DNA of 64,000 nucleotides from Natrialbaceae archaeon AArc-T1-2. GTDB lineage: Archaea; Halobacteriota; Halobacteria; Halobacteriales; Natrialbaceae. Every line of letters starts with the position of its first letter. Position 1 is the first letter of the stretch. A model generated the notes under the pieces. That model saw only the letters and a list, made by a program, of their open reading frames with translations. It made no database searches and was not told the origin of the DNA. The DNA lies in NCBI RefSeq assembly GCF_030273315.1, contig NZ_CP127174.1:1736001-1800000 (forward strand), written 5' to 3'. This document shows, piece by piece, positions 1 to 8,111 of this stretch. The position numbers and the translations under genes were made by a program.

Positions 1-1
1 G

Positions 2-298
2 ATCTGTTCGAACTGTAGCGTCCCCGGCCTCGTCGAGCGGACGCTCGAGCGCTCGCGGCTCGATTCCGGGGCCTTCGACGCGGTCGTAACGAGCGTCGAC
101 TGCGGCTGGCGAAAGCCCGCACCGGAGATCTTCGAGACGACGGCGGCGAGACTCGGCGTCGAGTCCCGAGATCTCGTTCACGTGGGTGACGACCCCCGCG
201 CCGACGGCGGTGTCGAGGCCCTCGGTGGGACGTACGTCTCGCTCGAGGACGTCACGCTCGCGTCCGTCCCAGTCGAACTGGAGGCGATCGACGGATGA
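2..298 (+). CDS. HAD-family hydrolase, 3' part only
   Basis: The reading frame is open from the window edge to a TGA at 296-298, giving the last 98 residues of a haloacid dehalogenase-like phosphatase. Visible motifs are motif II (ICSNCSVPGLVE, the first residues seen), the motif III lysine in GWRKPAPEIF, and the motif IV acidic pair in HVGDDPRADGG. The nucleophile motif I lies outside the window. The gene ends just before cbiB and shares its direction, so it is probably the first visible member of the cobalamin operon. HAD enzymes are usually phosphatases. A role in dephosphorylating alpha-ribazole phosphate or adenosylcobalamin 5'-phosphate is inferred from position only. Confidence 0.85.
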   Translation: MCSNCSVPGLVERTLERSRLDSGAFDAVVTSVDCGWRKPAPEIFETTAARLGVESRDLVHVGDDPRADGGVEALGGTYVSLEDVTLASVPVELEAIDG

Positions 299-350
299 CG
301 ACGGCCCAGGCTCGGACGCGGCGTCGACGGGTACTGATGGAGGTGTCGCG

Positions 351-1325
351 GTGTCAGTGACGATACTCGCGATCGTCGCGTTCGCGTTCGTGCTCGATCT
401 CGCAGTTGGCGAACCGCCAACCGCGGTCCATCCCGTCGCCTGGTTCGGCCGACTCGTCGGGACGATCGATCGCGAGTGGGTCGACGGTGAGCGTGGCCAG
501 CGACTCGCCGGCGTCGCGATCGCCGTCCTCGCGCCGGTACTCGCCGCGACGATCGCAGGGGTTGTCGTCGTCGCCGCTGGCACTGTCCACTCGATCGCGG
601 GTGTGCTCGTGGCAACGCTTGTCCTCTACGCGACGACGAGTTTACGGATGTTGCTCGAGCTCGCCCGGACGGTGATCGAGGAGAGCGAGGCCGACCTCGA
701 GACGGCTCGAGAACGGATCCGCGGGCTCGTTGGACGCGACGCGAGCGAGCTCTCGCCGGCCCAGCTTCGCAGCGCCGCCGTCGAGAGCGCGGGCGAGAAC
801 CTGGCCGACGGGCTGGTCGCGCCGCTTCTGGCGTTCGCGATCCTCGCGCCGGTCTCGCTGCCGGCGGCTGCGGCCGCCGCAGCGTGGGTCAAGGCCGTCA
901 ACACGCTCGATTCGATGCTTGGCTACCCCTCGAAACCGGTCGGGACCGCGAGCGCCCGGCTCGACGACCTGGTGATGTGGCTGCCGGCCCGCGTCGCCGC
1001 CGTTGCCGTCGCGCTCGCGGCCACCGATCCGCGCTCGCTCGTGCGGGCCCGGCGGGACGCCCGCGTCCCCGATTCGCCCAACAGCGGCTGGCCGATGGCG
1101 ACGCTTTCGGTCGCGCTCGAGGTTCGACTCGAGAAGCCGGGCGCGTACGTCCTGAACGAAGACGGCGAGTTGCCGACGCTCGCGGACGGCCAGCGTGCGG
1201 TCCGGCTCGTCGGGGTGGCCGGCGGGCTCGCGGTCGGTCTGTGCGGTGCGCTCGCAGTCGGCGTGGCGACGGTCGTCGCCGCCGAGAGCGCCGTCGTTCT
1301 CGCGACCGCGGGGGTGAGCCCGTGA
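351..1325 (+). CDS. cbiB: Adenosylcobinamide-phosphate synthase CbiB
   Basis: This 324-residue integral membrane protein attaches the aminopropanol (phosphate) arm to adenosylcobyric acid. The family signature is clear: an N-terminal hydrophobic segment followed by DLAVGEPPTAVHPVAWFG, then ENLADGLVAPLL and a central VKAVNTLDSMLGYP block. The frame is open upstream to position 186. The GTG at 351 was chosen because GGAGGTG at 339-345 is a good Shine-Dalgarno site five bases before it, and the upstream residues are low-complexity and unlike the family. It is followed by cobS with a 4-base overlap, which implies translational coupling. Confidence 0.93.
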   Translation: MSVTILAIVAFAFVLDLAVGEPPTAVHPVAWFGRLVGTIDREWVDGERGQRLAGVAIAVLAPVLAATIAGVVVVAAGTVHSIAGVLVATLVLYATTSLRMLLELARTVIEESEADLETARERIRGLVGRDASELSPAQLRSAAVESAGENLADGLVAPLLAFAILAPVSLPAAAAAAAWVKAVNTLDSMLGYPSKPVGTASARLDDLVMWLPARVAAVAVALAATDPRSLVRARRDARVPDSPNSGWPMATLSVALEVRLEKPGAYVLNEDGELPTLADGQRAVRLVGVAGGLAVGLCGALAVGVATVVAAESAVVLATAGVSP

Positions 1326-2077
1326 GCCGCCTCGCCGCGCTCCGGGGCGCACTCGCGTTCCTCACGCGGCTGCCGGCCGGGAGTCGCGAGGGCGATTGGG
1401 CGGCGTTCCGGACGACGCCGGCGGCGTTTCCGGTCGTCGGCTACGTCGTCGGCGCGCTCGCAGCGGTCCCGCTGCTCGCGGCAGGATCGGTACCGGCCCC
1501 GACGGTCGCGCTCGGATACCTGCTCGCGGTGTATCTCGTCACCGGGATCCACCACCTCGACGGGGTCGCGGACGTCGGCGACGCCGTCGTCGTCCACGGC
1601 GACGCCGACCGGCGACGCGAGGTCCTGAAGGACACGACGACCGGCGTCGGGGCCCTGCTCGCGGTGACGGCGACGGTCGCGGGCGTGGCGCTGGCGGGGC
1701 TCGGACTGGCCGGCCTGCCAATCGCCGTCGCCGTCGGCGTCGCCGTCGCCGCGGAAGTCGGCGCGAAAGTCGGCATGGCCGCGATGGCCTGTCTCGCGAG
1801 CGCGGGCTACGAGGGGATGGGCTCGAGCGTTACCGGTGCTGTCGGTCCCGTCGCGTTCGTCCCGGCTGCCGCGGTCGCCGTCCCGGCGGCCGCACTCACC
1901 TGGCCGTCGCCCGTCGGGGCCGTCGCTCTCGCCGGCGCGCTCGGCGGCGCGGCGATTCCGTGGCTGTGGGCGCGACGGCGACTCGGCGGCGTCACCGGCG
2001 ACGTCTTCGGCGCAGCGAACGAACTCGGCCGACTCGTCGGCGCACACGCGGGGGTGATCGCGTGGACGCTCTCCTGA
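1322..2077 (+). CDS. cobS: Adenosylcobinamide-GDP ribazoletransferase CobS
   Basis: The 251-residue membrane protein condenses adenosylcobinamide-GDP with alpha-ribazole (phosphate), closing the lower nucleotide loop of cobalamin. Family hallmarks are FLTRLPAG near the N terminus, FPVVGYVVGAL, the acidic HHLDGVADVGDAV motif and GVGALLAV. Hydrophobic helices alternate with Ala/Val/Gly-rich stretches along the chain. The GTG start at 1322 overlaps the cbiB stop (GTGA), and the 3' end overlaps cobY by 16 bases, so the genes are tightly coupled. Confidence 0.93.
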   Translation: MSRLAALRGALAFLTRLPAGSREGDWAAFRTTPAAFPVVGYVVGALAAVPLLAAGSVPAPTVALGYLLAVYLVTGIHHLDGVADVGDAVVVHGDADRRREVLKDTTTGVGALLAVTATVAGVALAGLGLAGLPIAVAVGVAVAAEVGAKVGMAAMACLASAGYEGMGSSVTGAVGPVAFVPAAAVAVPAAALTWPSPVGAVALAGALGGAAIPWLWARRRLGGVTGDVFGAANELGRLVGAHAGVIAWTLS

Positions 2078-2658
2078 TGTGTGGCGGACTGGGAACCCGC
2101 CTCGAGAGCGACCGCGAGAAACCCCTCCATCCAATCTGCGGGACGCCGATGGTCGAGCGAGTGCTCGCCGCCCTCGAGGGCAGCCGGATCGAGCGGATCT
2201 ACGCGGCGGTCTCCCCGCACGCGCCCGCGACCCGAGCCCACCTCGAGCGCGAGGTCGACGGGTCGGCCTCGATCCTCGAGACGCCCGGCGAGGGCTACGT
2301 CGCGGACCTGACCGCGGCCCTCGAGTCCGACGCCCTCGAGCCCCCCGTCCTCACCGTCGCGGCCGACCTCCCGCTGCTCGCATCCGCGGCCGTCGACCGG
2401 CTCCTCGCCCGTCACGAGACGGGATCGACGACGGTCTGTGTCCCGGTCGCGCTGAAACGACGCCTCGGGGTGAGCGTCGACACGACCCTCTCGCCCCACC
2501 TCGCACCGACCGGCGTCAACGTCGTCGGTGCACCGAACACGCAAGATATGACACACGTGAGCTACGACTCGAGACTGGCGATCAACGTGAACAGGATCGA
2601 AGACACACGGGTTGCAGAGAGACACCTGACGCGACAGGAGGGAGACGAATGCGCGTAA
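2062..2658 (+). CDS. cobY: Adenosylcobinamide-phosphate guanylyltransferase CobY
   Basis: This is the archaeal, non-orthologous replacement of the bacterial CobU guanylyltransferase. It transfers GMP to adenosylcobinamide phosphate to make the CobS substrate. The 198-residue product opens with the nucleotidyltransferase signature DALLMCGGLGTRL, followed by EKPLHPICGTPMVERVL and the metal-binding region VAADLPLL. The GTG at 2062 starts within the end of cobS, and the stop overlaps the next gene by 10 bases. A dedicated kinase domain is absent, as expected for CobY. Confidence 0.93.
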   Translation: MDALLMCGGLGTRLESDREKPLHPICGTPMVERVLAALEGSRIERIYAAVSPHAPATRAHLEREVDGSASILETPGEGYVADLTAALESDALEPPVLTVAADLPLLASAAVDRLLARHETGSTTVCVPVALKRRLGVSVDTTLSPHLAPTGVNVVGAPNTQDMTHVSYDSRLAINVNRIEDTRVAERHLTRQEGDECA

Positions 2659-3671
2659 TCCTCGCTGCCGGCACGACCGAGACGGCACTGATCGACGGCA
2701 TCTCCGCGGCCGGGGCCGCCCCCGAGCTGATGGCACACACGCCCTCGGCCGACGCCGAGATCGTCGCCTACGGCGAGCCCACCGCCGCGCCGGTCACGCC
2801 GGTGAGTCCGACGGGCTGTCCGACGCCCGCGGCGATCACCCGCGCGGTGCGGGAGGTGGTCGACTTCGAGTGGACGGTGCTAGACGCCGGGCTGGCCGAG
2901 CCGACGGCCGCGCCGACGGTCGACCTCGGCGCGGAGCCGGGCAGCGACGTCCGCGAGGCCGAGGCCGTCCCCGACGCCGGGGCGATCTTCGATCGCGCCC
3001 ACGACTTCGGCGCGAGCCTCCCCGACGAGGAGGTCCTGATCGGCGAGACGATCCCCGGCGGTACGACCACCGCACTCGGCGCGTTCACCGCCCTCGGGGA
3101 GCCGTTCGGCGTCTCCTCCTCGCTCCCGGCGAACCCCCTCGAGCAGAAACGCGCCGTCGTCGACGAGGCGCTCGCGGCCAGCGACCTCGCGCCCGGCGAC
3201 TGTGCCGGCGAGCCACTGGCGGCGATCCGGGCGGTCGGCGACCCGGTCCAGGCGGCCGTCGCGGGCGTCGCCGCCGGCGCGCTCGAGACCGGGACGTCGG
3301 TTCGACTCGGCGGCGGCACCCAGCTCGTGGCCGTCGCGGCGCTGCTTCGTCACGCCGACGTCTCCGCCTCCCTCGAGCTGGCGACGACCTCGTTCGTCGC
3401 CGACGATCCGGGCGCGGACCTCGAGACCGCCGCGGAGCGACTCGACCTCGACCTCGTCGCGACCGATCCCGGCTTCGACGGGGCAGACCACGTCGCGATG
3501 GAGCGCTACTGTGCCGGCGAGGCGAAAGAGGGCGTCGCGATGGGTGGGGCGCTCTCGCTCGCCTCCGACGGCGAACTGGCCGCGGTCCGGGACCGCCTCG
3601 AGGCAGTCTGTGACCGGCTGGGGATCGACGCCGACGACGGGCTCGCGGGCGGCCCCGACGATGGAGCCTGA
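2649..3671 (+). CDS. cobT: Nicotinate mononucleotide-dependent phosphoribosyltransferase (CobT-like)
   Basis: The 340-residue protein matches the archaeal CobT-like family, thought to activate the lower-ligand base as alpha-ribazole phosphate using nicotinate mononucleotide. Recognisable segments are the N-terminal ILAAGTTETALIDGISAAGA, the glycine-rich GETIPGGTTTALGAF and VRLGGGTQLVAVAALL. Function is assigned from family resemblance and from its place between cobY and cobD. It overlaps both neighbours (10 bases with cobY, 11 with cobD). The true base substrate in haloarchaea cannot be read from sequence. Confidence 0.85.
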   Translation: MRVILAAGTTETALIDGISAAGAAPELMAHTPSADAEIVAYGEPTAAPVTPVSPTGCPTPAAITRAVREVVDFEWTVLDAGLAEPTAAPTVDLGAEPGSDVREAEAVPDAGAIFDRAHDFGASLPDEEVLIGETIPGGTTTALGAFTALGEPFGVSSSLPANPLEQKRAVVDEALAASDLAPGDCAGEPLAAIRAVGDPVQAAVAGVAAGALETGTSVRLGGGTQLVAVAALLRHADVSASLELATTSFVADDPGADLETAAERLDLDLVATDPGFDGADHVAMERYCAGEAKEGVAMGGALSLASDGELAAVRDRLEAVCDRLGIDADDGLAGGPDDGA

Positions 3672-4677
3672 CGCGATCCGGTCGGCCGAGCGCGTGCCCC
3701 ACGGCGGGGAGACCGACCCGTCGGTGCTGGATTTCAGTGCCAACATCAACCCGCGCGTGCCGGCGGGTGTCGACGCGGTCTACGCGGACGCACTCGAGGC
3801 GTCCCGGCGCTATCCCGACGACGACTACCCCGACTACCGCCGGGCCGCCGCCGACTACGTCGGCTGTGAGCCCGAGGCGGTGATCCCCACCCCCGGCGGC
3901 CTCGCCGCGATCCGGCTCGCGCTCGAGACGATCCTCGAACCCGGCGACGACGTTCTGGTCCCCTACCCCAGTTTCGGCGAGTACGCCCGCGAGGTTCGCC
4001 TGCAGGGGGCCAGCCCGCGGTTCGTCCGCCACGACGACCTCCTCGACGCCGATCCCGCGCCCTACGCCGTGGCGATCGTCTGTACGCCGAACAACCCGAC
4101 GGGCGAGGCGGCCGACCCGGGTCGGCTCGCGGCGTTCGCCGATCGCTGTCTCGAGGCGGGGACGACGCTTTTGGTCGACGAGGCGTTTCTCGGCTTCACC
4201 GACCACGCCTCGATGGCGGGCCGGGAGGGCGTCGTCGTCGCTCGCTCGCTGACGAAGCTGTTCGGGCTGCCCGGGCTCCGGGCCGGCTTCGCCGTCGCGA
4301 CCGGCGACCGCCGCGACGACCTCGCCGTGTCCCGGCCGGCCTGGAACCTCGGGACGCCGGCCGCACGGGTCGGCGCCCACTGTCTGCGCCAGGACGGGTT
4401 CGTTTACGAGACGCGCAAGCGCGTCGCCCGGGAGCGCAAACGGATGCGCGATGCGCTCGAGGCGGCCGGTTTCGACGTCCATCCGTCGGACGCCCCCTAC
4501 CTGCTGTGTGCCGTCGACGGCGACGTCGACGCCTTGCTCGCCGACGCCCGCGAGCAGGGAATCGCGTTGCGGGACGCCCGGACGTTCCGCGGACTCGACG
4601 CCCACGTCCGCGTCGCCGTGAACGACCGCGCGGCGAACGACCGACTGCTCGAGGTGCTGTGCGATGGCCGGCCCTGA
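3661..4677 (+). CDS. cobD: Threonine-phosphate decarboxylase CobD (PLP, aminotransferase fold I)
   Basis: This makes (R)-1-amino-2-propanol O-2-phosphate from L-threonine O-3-phosphate for the cobinamide side chain. The 338-residue protein is a fold-type I PLP enzyme. It shows FSANINPRVP at the N terminus, the CTPNNPTG motif, VDEAFLGF holding the cofactor-contacting Asp, and SLTKLFGLPGLRAGF with the Schiff-base lysine near residue 199. Histidinol-phosphate aminotransferase is the close alternative, but the operon context and the N-terminal motif favour CobD. The ATG at 3661 overlaps the previous gene, and cbiZ starts inside its 3' end. Confidence 0.88.
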   Translation: MEPDAIRSAERVPHGGETDPSVLDFSANINPRVPAGVDAVYADALEASRRYPDDDYPDYRRAAADYVGCEPEAVIPTPGGLAAIRLALETILEPGDDVLVPYPSFGEYAREVRLQGASPRFVRHDDLLDADPAPYAVAIVCTPNNPTGEAADPGRLAAFADRCLEAGTTLLVDEAFLGFTDHASMAGREGVVVARSLTKLFGLPGLRAGFAVATGDRRDDLAVSRPAWNLGTPAARVGAHCLRQDGFVYETRKRVARERKRMRDALEAAGFDVHPSDAPYLLCAVDGDVDALLADAREQGIALRDARTFRGLDAHVRVAVNDRAANDRLLEVLCDGRP

Positions 4678-5437
4678 CGCGTACGCGGCGACCCGTACCG
4701 ACGGCGTCCTCCGGGTTCGCCGGCCGGGGACGGAGTGGCTCTCGACGGGCTGGAACGGCGGCCGGCAGGAGAGTGACTGTGTCTACAACGTCTCCGTCCC
4801 GGAGGGGTGGGACCGCGTCGACATCGCGGCGTACGTCCCCGAACGCCTCGAGCGGGCCGGCTTCGAGGGCGACGGGCCGGCCCTGTTGACCGGCGTCGAC
4901 CTCGAGCACGCCCGCGGGGCCCGCTGTGGGCCCGTCACGGTCTACGCGACCGCCGGCGTCTCGAACCCGGCCGGGCTCCCGATGGAGCCGGCAGGCGGGA
5001 CGTTGCCAGGGGGCGGGCTCGAGGGTGGGGACGGCGACGAGGCCGACGACCACGGGACAGCGCCCGTCGGCACCGTGAACCTGCTCGTCGGGACGACACG
5101 GGCGCTCGAGGCCGGCGCGCTCGCGAACCTGGTCGCCGTCGCCGCGGAGGCGAAGGCGACGACGCTGTTCGCCACGACCGGCTTCCCGGGAACGACGACG
5201 GACGCGATCGTCGTCGGTCACGATCCGACGGGGCCGGCCGCATCCTTCTCCGGCAGCGCCACGCCCGTCGGGGCGGCGACGCGGGCCTGCGTGCGAGAGG
5301 CGTTACAGGCCGCGGTCGCCTCGCGGTACGACGGATCGGCGACGATGCCCGACACCGTTTCCGACGCCGAGTACGGCGTCTCGACCGACGTGCGGGCCGA
5401 GGTGTTCCGCCCCCGGCTCGAGGGAAATGGCCGATAA
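4664..5437 (+). CDS. cbiZ: Adenosylcobinamide amidohydrolase CbiZ
   Basis: CbiZ removes the aminopropanol side chain from adenosylcobinamide so that salvaged precursors re-enter the pathway as adenosylcobyric acid. The 257-residue protein carries the family pattern: WLSTGWNGG near residue 25, TGVDLEHARGARCGPVTVYATAGVSNP, then GTVNLLVGTTRALEAGALANLV and ATTLFATTGFPGTTTDAIVVGH. Its presence as the last gene of the operon shows that the cell both assembles the nucleotide loop and salvages cobinamides. It overlaps cobD by 14 bases. Confidence 0.93.
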   Translation: MAGPDAYAATRTDGVLRVRRPGTEWLSTGWNGGRQESDCVYNVSVPEGWDRVDIAAYVPERLERAGFEGDGPALLTGVDLEHARGARCGPVTVYATAGVSNPAGLPMEPAGGTLPGGGLEGGDGDEADDHGTAPVGTVNLLVGTTRALEAGALANLVAVAAEAKATTLFATTGFPGTTTDAIVVGHDPTGPAASFSGSATPVGAATRACVREALQAAVASRYDGSATMPDTVSDAEYGVSTDVRAEVFRPRLEGNGR

Positions 5438-5525
5438 TCACGTTCGAAACCTGGTGACTGTTTCTACGACCGATGGCAACCGACCGTCACGGAACTTAAT
5501 GACGTCGCGAGCCACGTGTGAATCG

Positions 5526-5975
5526 ATGCCTACTGTTCTCGAGACCCACATCCAGAACCGCTTTCGCGTCCAGCCGAACCACGCGAACAACCTCGAGACG
5601 CTCCACGGCGGCAATCTCATGAAGTGGCTCGACGAGGTCGCGGCGATGTCGGCGATGCGATTCGCGGGCGAGACCTGCGTCACCGCCCGGGTCAACCAGC
5701 TCGATTTCAAGCGGCCGATCCCGATCGGCGAGACGGCGCTGGTCGAGTCCTACGTCTACGACGCCGGCCGGAAAAGCGTCGACGTCGCCTTGCGGGCCTG
5801 GCGCGAGAACCCCCGTAGCGGCGAGCGCGAGGAGACGACCGCCTCCTCGTTTACCTTCGTCGCCGTCGACGAGGACGGCTCGCCAATTCCTGTCCCCGAC
5901 CTCGACGTCGAGACCGACGAGGGGCGGGAACTGCGTGAACGTGCCCGCCGACTCGATGCGAACGCCGAGCGGTGA
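5526..5975 (+). CDS. Acyl-CoA thioesterase, hotdog fold
   Basis: The 149-residue protein belongs to the YciA/BACH-type acyl-CoA thioesterases, cytoplasmic hotdog enzymes that hydrolyse acyl-CoA to free acid and CoA. The active-site region is NNLETLHGGNLMKWLDEVAAMSA, with the general-base Asp in WLDE. It is followed by the strand VTARVNQLDFKRPIPIGE. Open frame continues upstream, but the ATG at 5526 begins directly at family-like sequence and follows the TTAATGA region at 5498, a possible promoter. Its native acyl chain cannot be inferred. Confidence 0.87.
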   Translation: MPTVLETHIQNRFRVQPNHANNLETLHGGNLMKWLDEVAAMSAMRFAGETCVTARVNQLDFKRPIPIGETALVESYVYDAGRKSVDVALRAWRENPRSGEREETTASSFTFVAVDEDGSPIPVPDLDVETDEGRELRERARRLDANAER

Positions 5976-6055
5976 CCTCGGGCTGTGAGCCTCCTCCAGC
6001 AGCGTTCCGTCGCGAGACGGGAATTATTAACCGCCTGGCGGGCACTACCCCGCGT

Positions 6056-6520
6056 ATGGCAATCGATACTATCGCCGTCGCCGTCGGACCGATGGACACC
6101 GTCCGTGCAGACGCGCTCGCCGAGACCGTCCTCGAGGTCGCGGAGCCGCTCGAGGCGACGGTCGTGCTCGCTCACGCCTTTACCGACGACGAGTACGAGG
6201 AGTTCCGGGAGGCCCTCGGGTTCGACGAGCGCGTCGAGGACGTCGACCCCGATGCGGTCGCCGCCGAGCGCGCGCCGATCCCCGACCTCGTCGACCGCCT
6301 CGAGGAGGCAGACGTCGACTACGAGATCTGCGGCGTCCGCGGCGATCACGGCACGGGCGTCGTCGAGGTCGCGACCGACGTCGACGCGGACCGGATCGTG
6401 GTCGGCGGACGACGTCGGACGGCTGCGGGCAAGGCCGTCTTCGGCTCGACCTCCCAGGAGGTCATGGAGTCTGCGCCGTGTCCGGTCACTTACGCCCGCG
6501 ACACCGACGTCCTCGAGTAG
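6056..6520 (+). CDS. Universal stress protein (UspA family)
   Basis: Single UspA domain of 154 residues. The N-terminal strand is DTIAVAVGPMD and the C-terminal nucleotide-binding loop reads DRIVVGGRRRTAAGKAVFGSTSQEVMESAPCPV. The loop approximates the ATP-binding G-2x-G-9x-G-(S/T) pattern, so nucleotide binding is plausible. It stands alone between a thioesterase and a convergent small gene whose stop lies 4 bases away. An AT-rich GAATTATTAACC stretch about 35 bases upstream of the ATG is a reasonable promoter. The physiological role of this paralogue is unknown. Confidence 0.9.
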   Translation: MAIDTIAVAVGPMDTVRADALAETVLEVAEPLEATVVLAHAFTDDEYEEFREALGFDERVEDVDPDAVAAERAPIPDLVDRLEEADVDYEICGVRGDHGTGVVEVATDVDADRIVVGGRRRTAAGKAVFGSTSQEVMESAPCPVTYARDTDVLE

Positions 6521-6523
6521 CGA

Positions 6524-6937
6524 TCAGGGTCGATTCGACTGGTCTTTCCACGCCCGTTCCTGTCGCCGTTCGGCGACGTGTCGCCGTCCGTCGGCGAGCT
6601 CTCGACGAACCCGACGCTCGAGAGACACGGCTTCGGCGAGCAACGTCCCCTGGAAGTCCTCGAGGACGTCGTACGACCACCGATCGCCGTCGACGACCCC
6701 GTGTGGTAAGAGTTCGTCTCGAATCGCGTTCGCGAGTTCGTCGTGACCGCCCTCGCGCAACAACGACTCGGCACAGTAGAGGTGATCCATCCCGTGGCCC
6801 GTCGCGTGGTGGAACTCGATCAGGCTGCCCTGTGCGCGCTGGAGCCACTCGAGGCCGAGCTCGACCTCGTGAAGCGCCTCGAGTTCCGCCTCCGTGAGCT
6901 GTTCGCCCGGATCGGCAGTGGAGTCGTCGGTAGCCAT
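6524..6937 (-). CDS. Conserved haloarchaeal protein of unknown function, helical
   Basis: The 137-residue protein (ATG at 6937) is predicted mostly alpha-helical and acidic. It contains EVELGLEWLQRAQGSLIEFHH, a GHGMDHLYCAESLLREGGH stretch and an Arg-rich C terminus. The His-rich FHHATGHGMDH segment could bind a metal, but that is speculation. An upstream in-frame ATG at 6964 would add nine residues. The chosen start gives a typical acidic haloarchaeal N terminus. It is convergent with the universal stress gene, three bases from its stop. I recognise no named family. Confidence 0.7.
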   Translation of the reverse strand: MATDDSTADPGEQLTEAELEALHEVELGLEWLQRAQGSLIEFHHATGHGMDHLYCAESLLREGGHDELANAIRDELLPHGVVDGDRWSYDVLEDFQGTLLAEAVSLERRVRRELADGRRHVAERRQERAWKDQSNRP

Positions 6938-7083
6938 GTCCGTGTATATGTGACAAAGTGACATACGACTGTCGACGGTATTCGTTATCCGACCCTGTCG
7001 CCGCCATCCGGATTCGAATCTGATACTCGTCCTCGAGTAAGGATGTGTGCAGTTAAGTGTGCTCGAGCCGTCAGTGCGGGCGG

Positions 7084-8061
7084 ATGCGCTACTACGCGGG
7101 CGTCGACCTCGGTGCGACGAACGTCCGAGCCGTCGTCGCCGATCCCGACGGGACGACGATCGGCTGGAGCGACAACGCCACGCCGCGCGGGCCGACGGGG
7201 ATCGACGTGACCGAAGGCGTCCTCGAGACGCTGCGTGAGGCGTGTGTCGACGGGGGGATCGACCCGGACCAGATACGGGCCGTCGGCGTCGGTTCGATCG
7301 GCCCGTTCGACCTCGCGGAGGGTGCGGTGATCGATCCCGCGAACCTCCCGGATACGATCGACCGGATCCCGCTGACGGGACCGATCGAGAAACTCGTCGG
7401 CGGCGAGGAGGTGTACCTGCACAACGACACCAACGCCGGCGTCATCGGCGAACGATTTCACGCCGATCGTAACCCCGACGATATGGTGTACGTCACCATC
7501 TCCTCGGGGATCGGCGCGGGCGTCTGCTGTGACGGCACCGTCCTCGGCGGCTGGGACGGCAACGCCGGCGAGGTCGGCCACTACGTCGTCGACCCGCGGG
7601 GACGGATGACCTGTGGCTGTGGCCGCGACGGCCACTGGGAGGCTTACTGTGCGGGCTCGAACATCCCCGACTACGCCCGCCTGCTCGCCGAGGACGATCC
7701 CACGATCTCGACGTCGTTGCCGCTCGAAGACCCCGGCCTCACGGCGAAAGACGTCTTCGAGCTCGCCGGCGAGGACGAACTCGCCGATTACACGATCGAC
7801 CAGCTGGCTCACTGGAACGCCATCGGCGTGACGAACGTCGTCCACGCGTTCGCGCCGCTTTCGATCTCCTTCGGCGGCGCGGTCGCGTTGAACAACGAGG
7901 AACTCGTCGTCGATCCCATCCGCGACCGTCTCGACGAGATGGTGATGACGAACGTTCCCGCGATCTCGGTGACCGACCTGGGCGACGACGTCGTCGTCGA
8001 GGGCGCGCTCGCGAGCGCGCTGACCGAGGGGACCGGCGACAGGAAACTGCTGGGTCCATGA
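7084..8061 (+). CDS. ROK-family glucokinase
   Basis: The 325-residue sugar kinase has the ROK architecture. The N-terminal phosphate loop is YAGVDLGATNVRAVV, followed by HNDTNAGVIGE with the catalytic Asp, SSGIGAGVCCDG, and the GGWDGNAGEVGHYVV substrate block. The ROK zinc motif appears as CGCGRDGHWEAYC, where the usual third Cys is His (H-W-E). An ATP-dependent glucokinase role is the best assignment; fructokinase or N-acetylmannosamine kinase activity is possible. Start at ATG 7084; an upstream in-frame ATG at 7057 would add nine unrelated residues. Confidence 0.87.
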   Translation: MRYYAGVDLGATNVRAVVADPDGTTIGWSDNATPRGPTGIDVTEGVLETLREACVDGGIDPDQIRAVGVGSIGPFDLAEGAVIDPANLPDTIDRIPLTGPIEKLVGGEEVYLHNDTNAGVIGERFHADRNPDDMVYVTISSGIGAGVCCDGTVLGGWDGNAGEVGHYVVDPRGRMTCGCGRDGHWEAYCAGSNIPDYARLLAEDDPTISTSLPLEDPGLTAKDVFELAGEDELADYTIDQLAHWNAIGVTNVVHAFAPLSISFGGAVALNNEELVVDPIRDRLDEMVMTNVPAISVTDLGDDVVVEGALASALTEGTGDRKLLGP

Positions 8062-8111
8062 CCCGACCGCCCAGCCGGGTGTTTTACTGCCGTCGTCACG
8101 AAGGACGCGGC

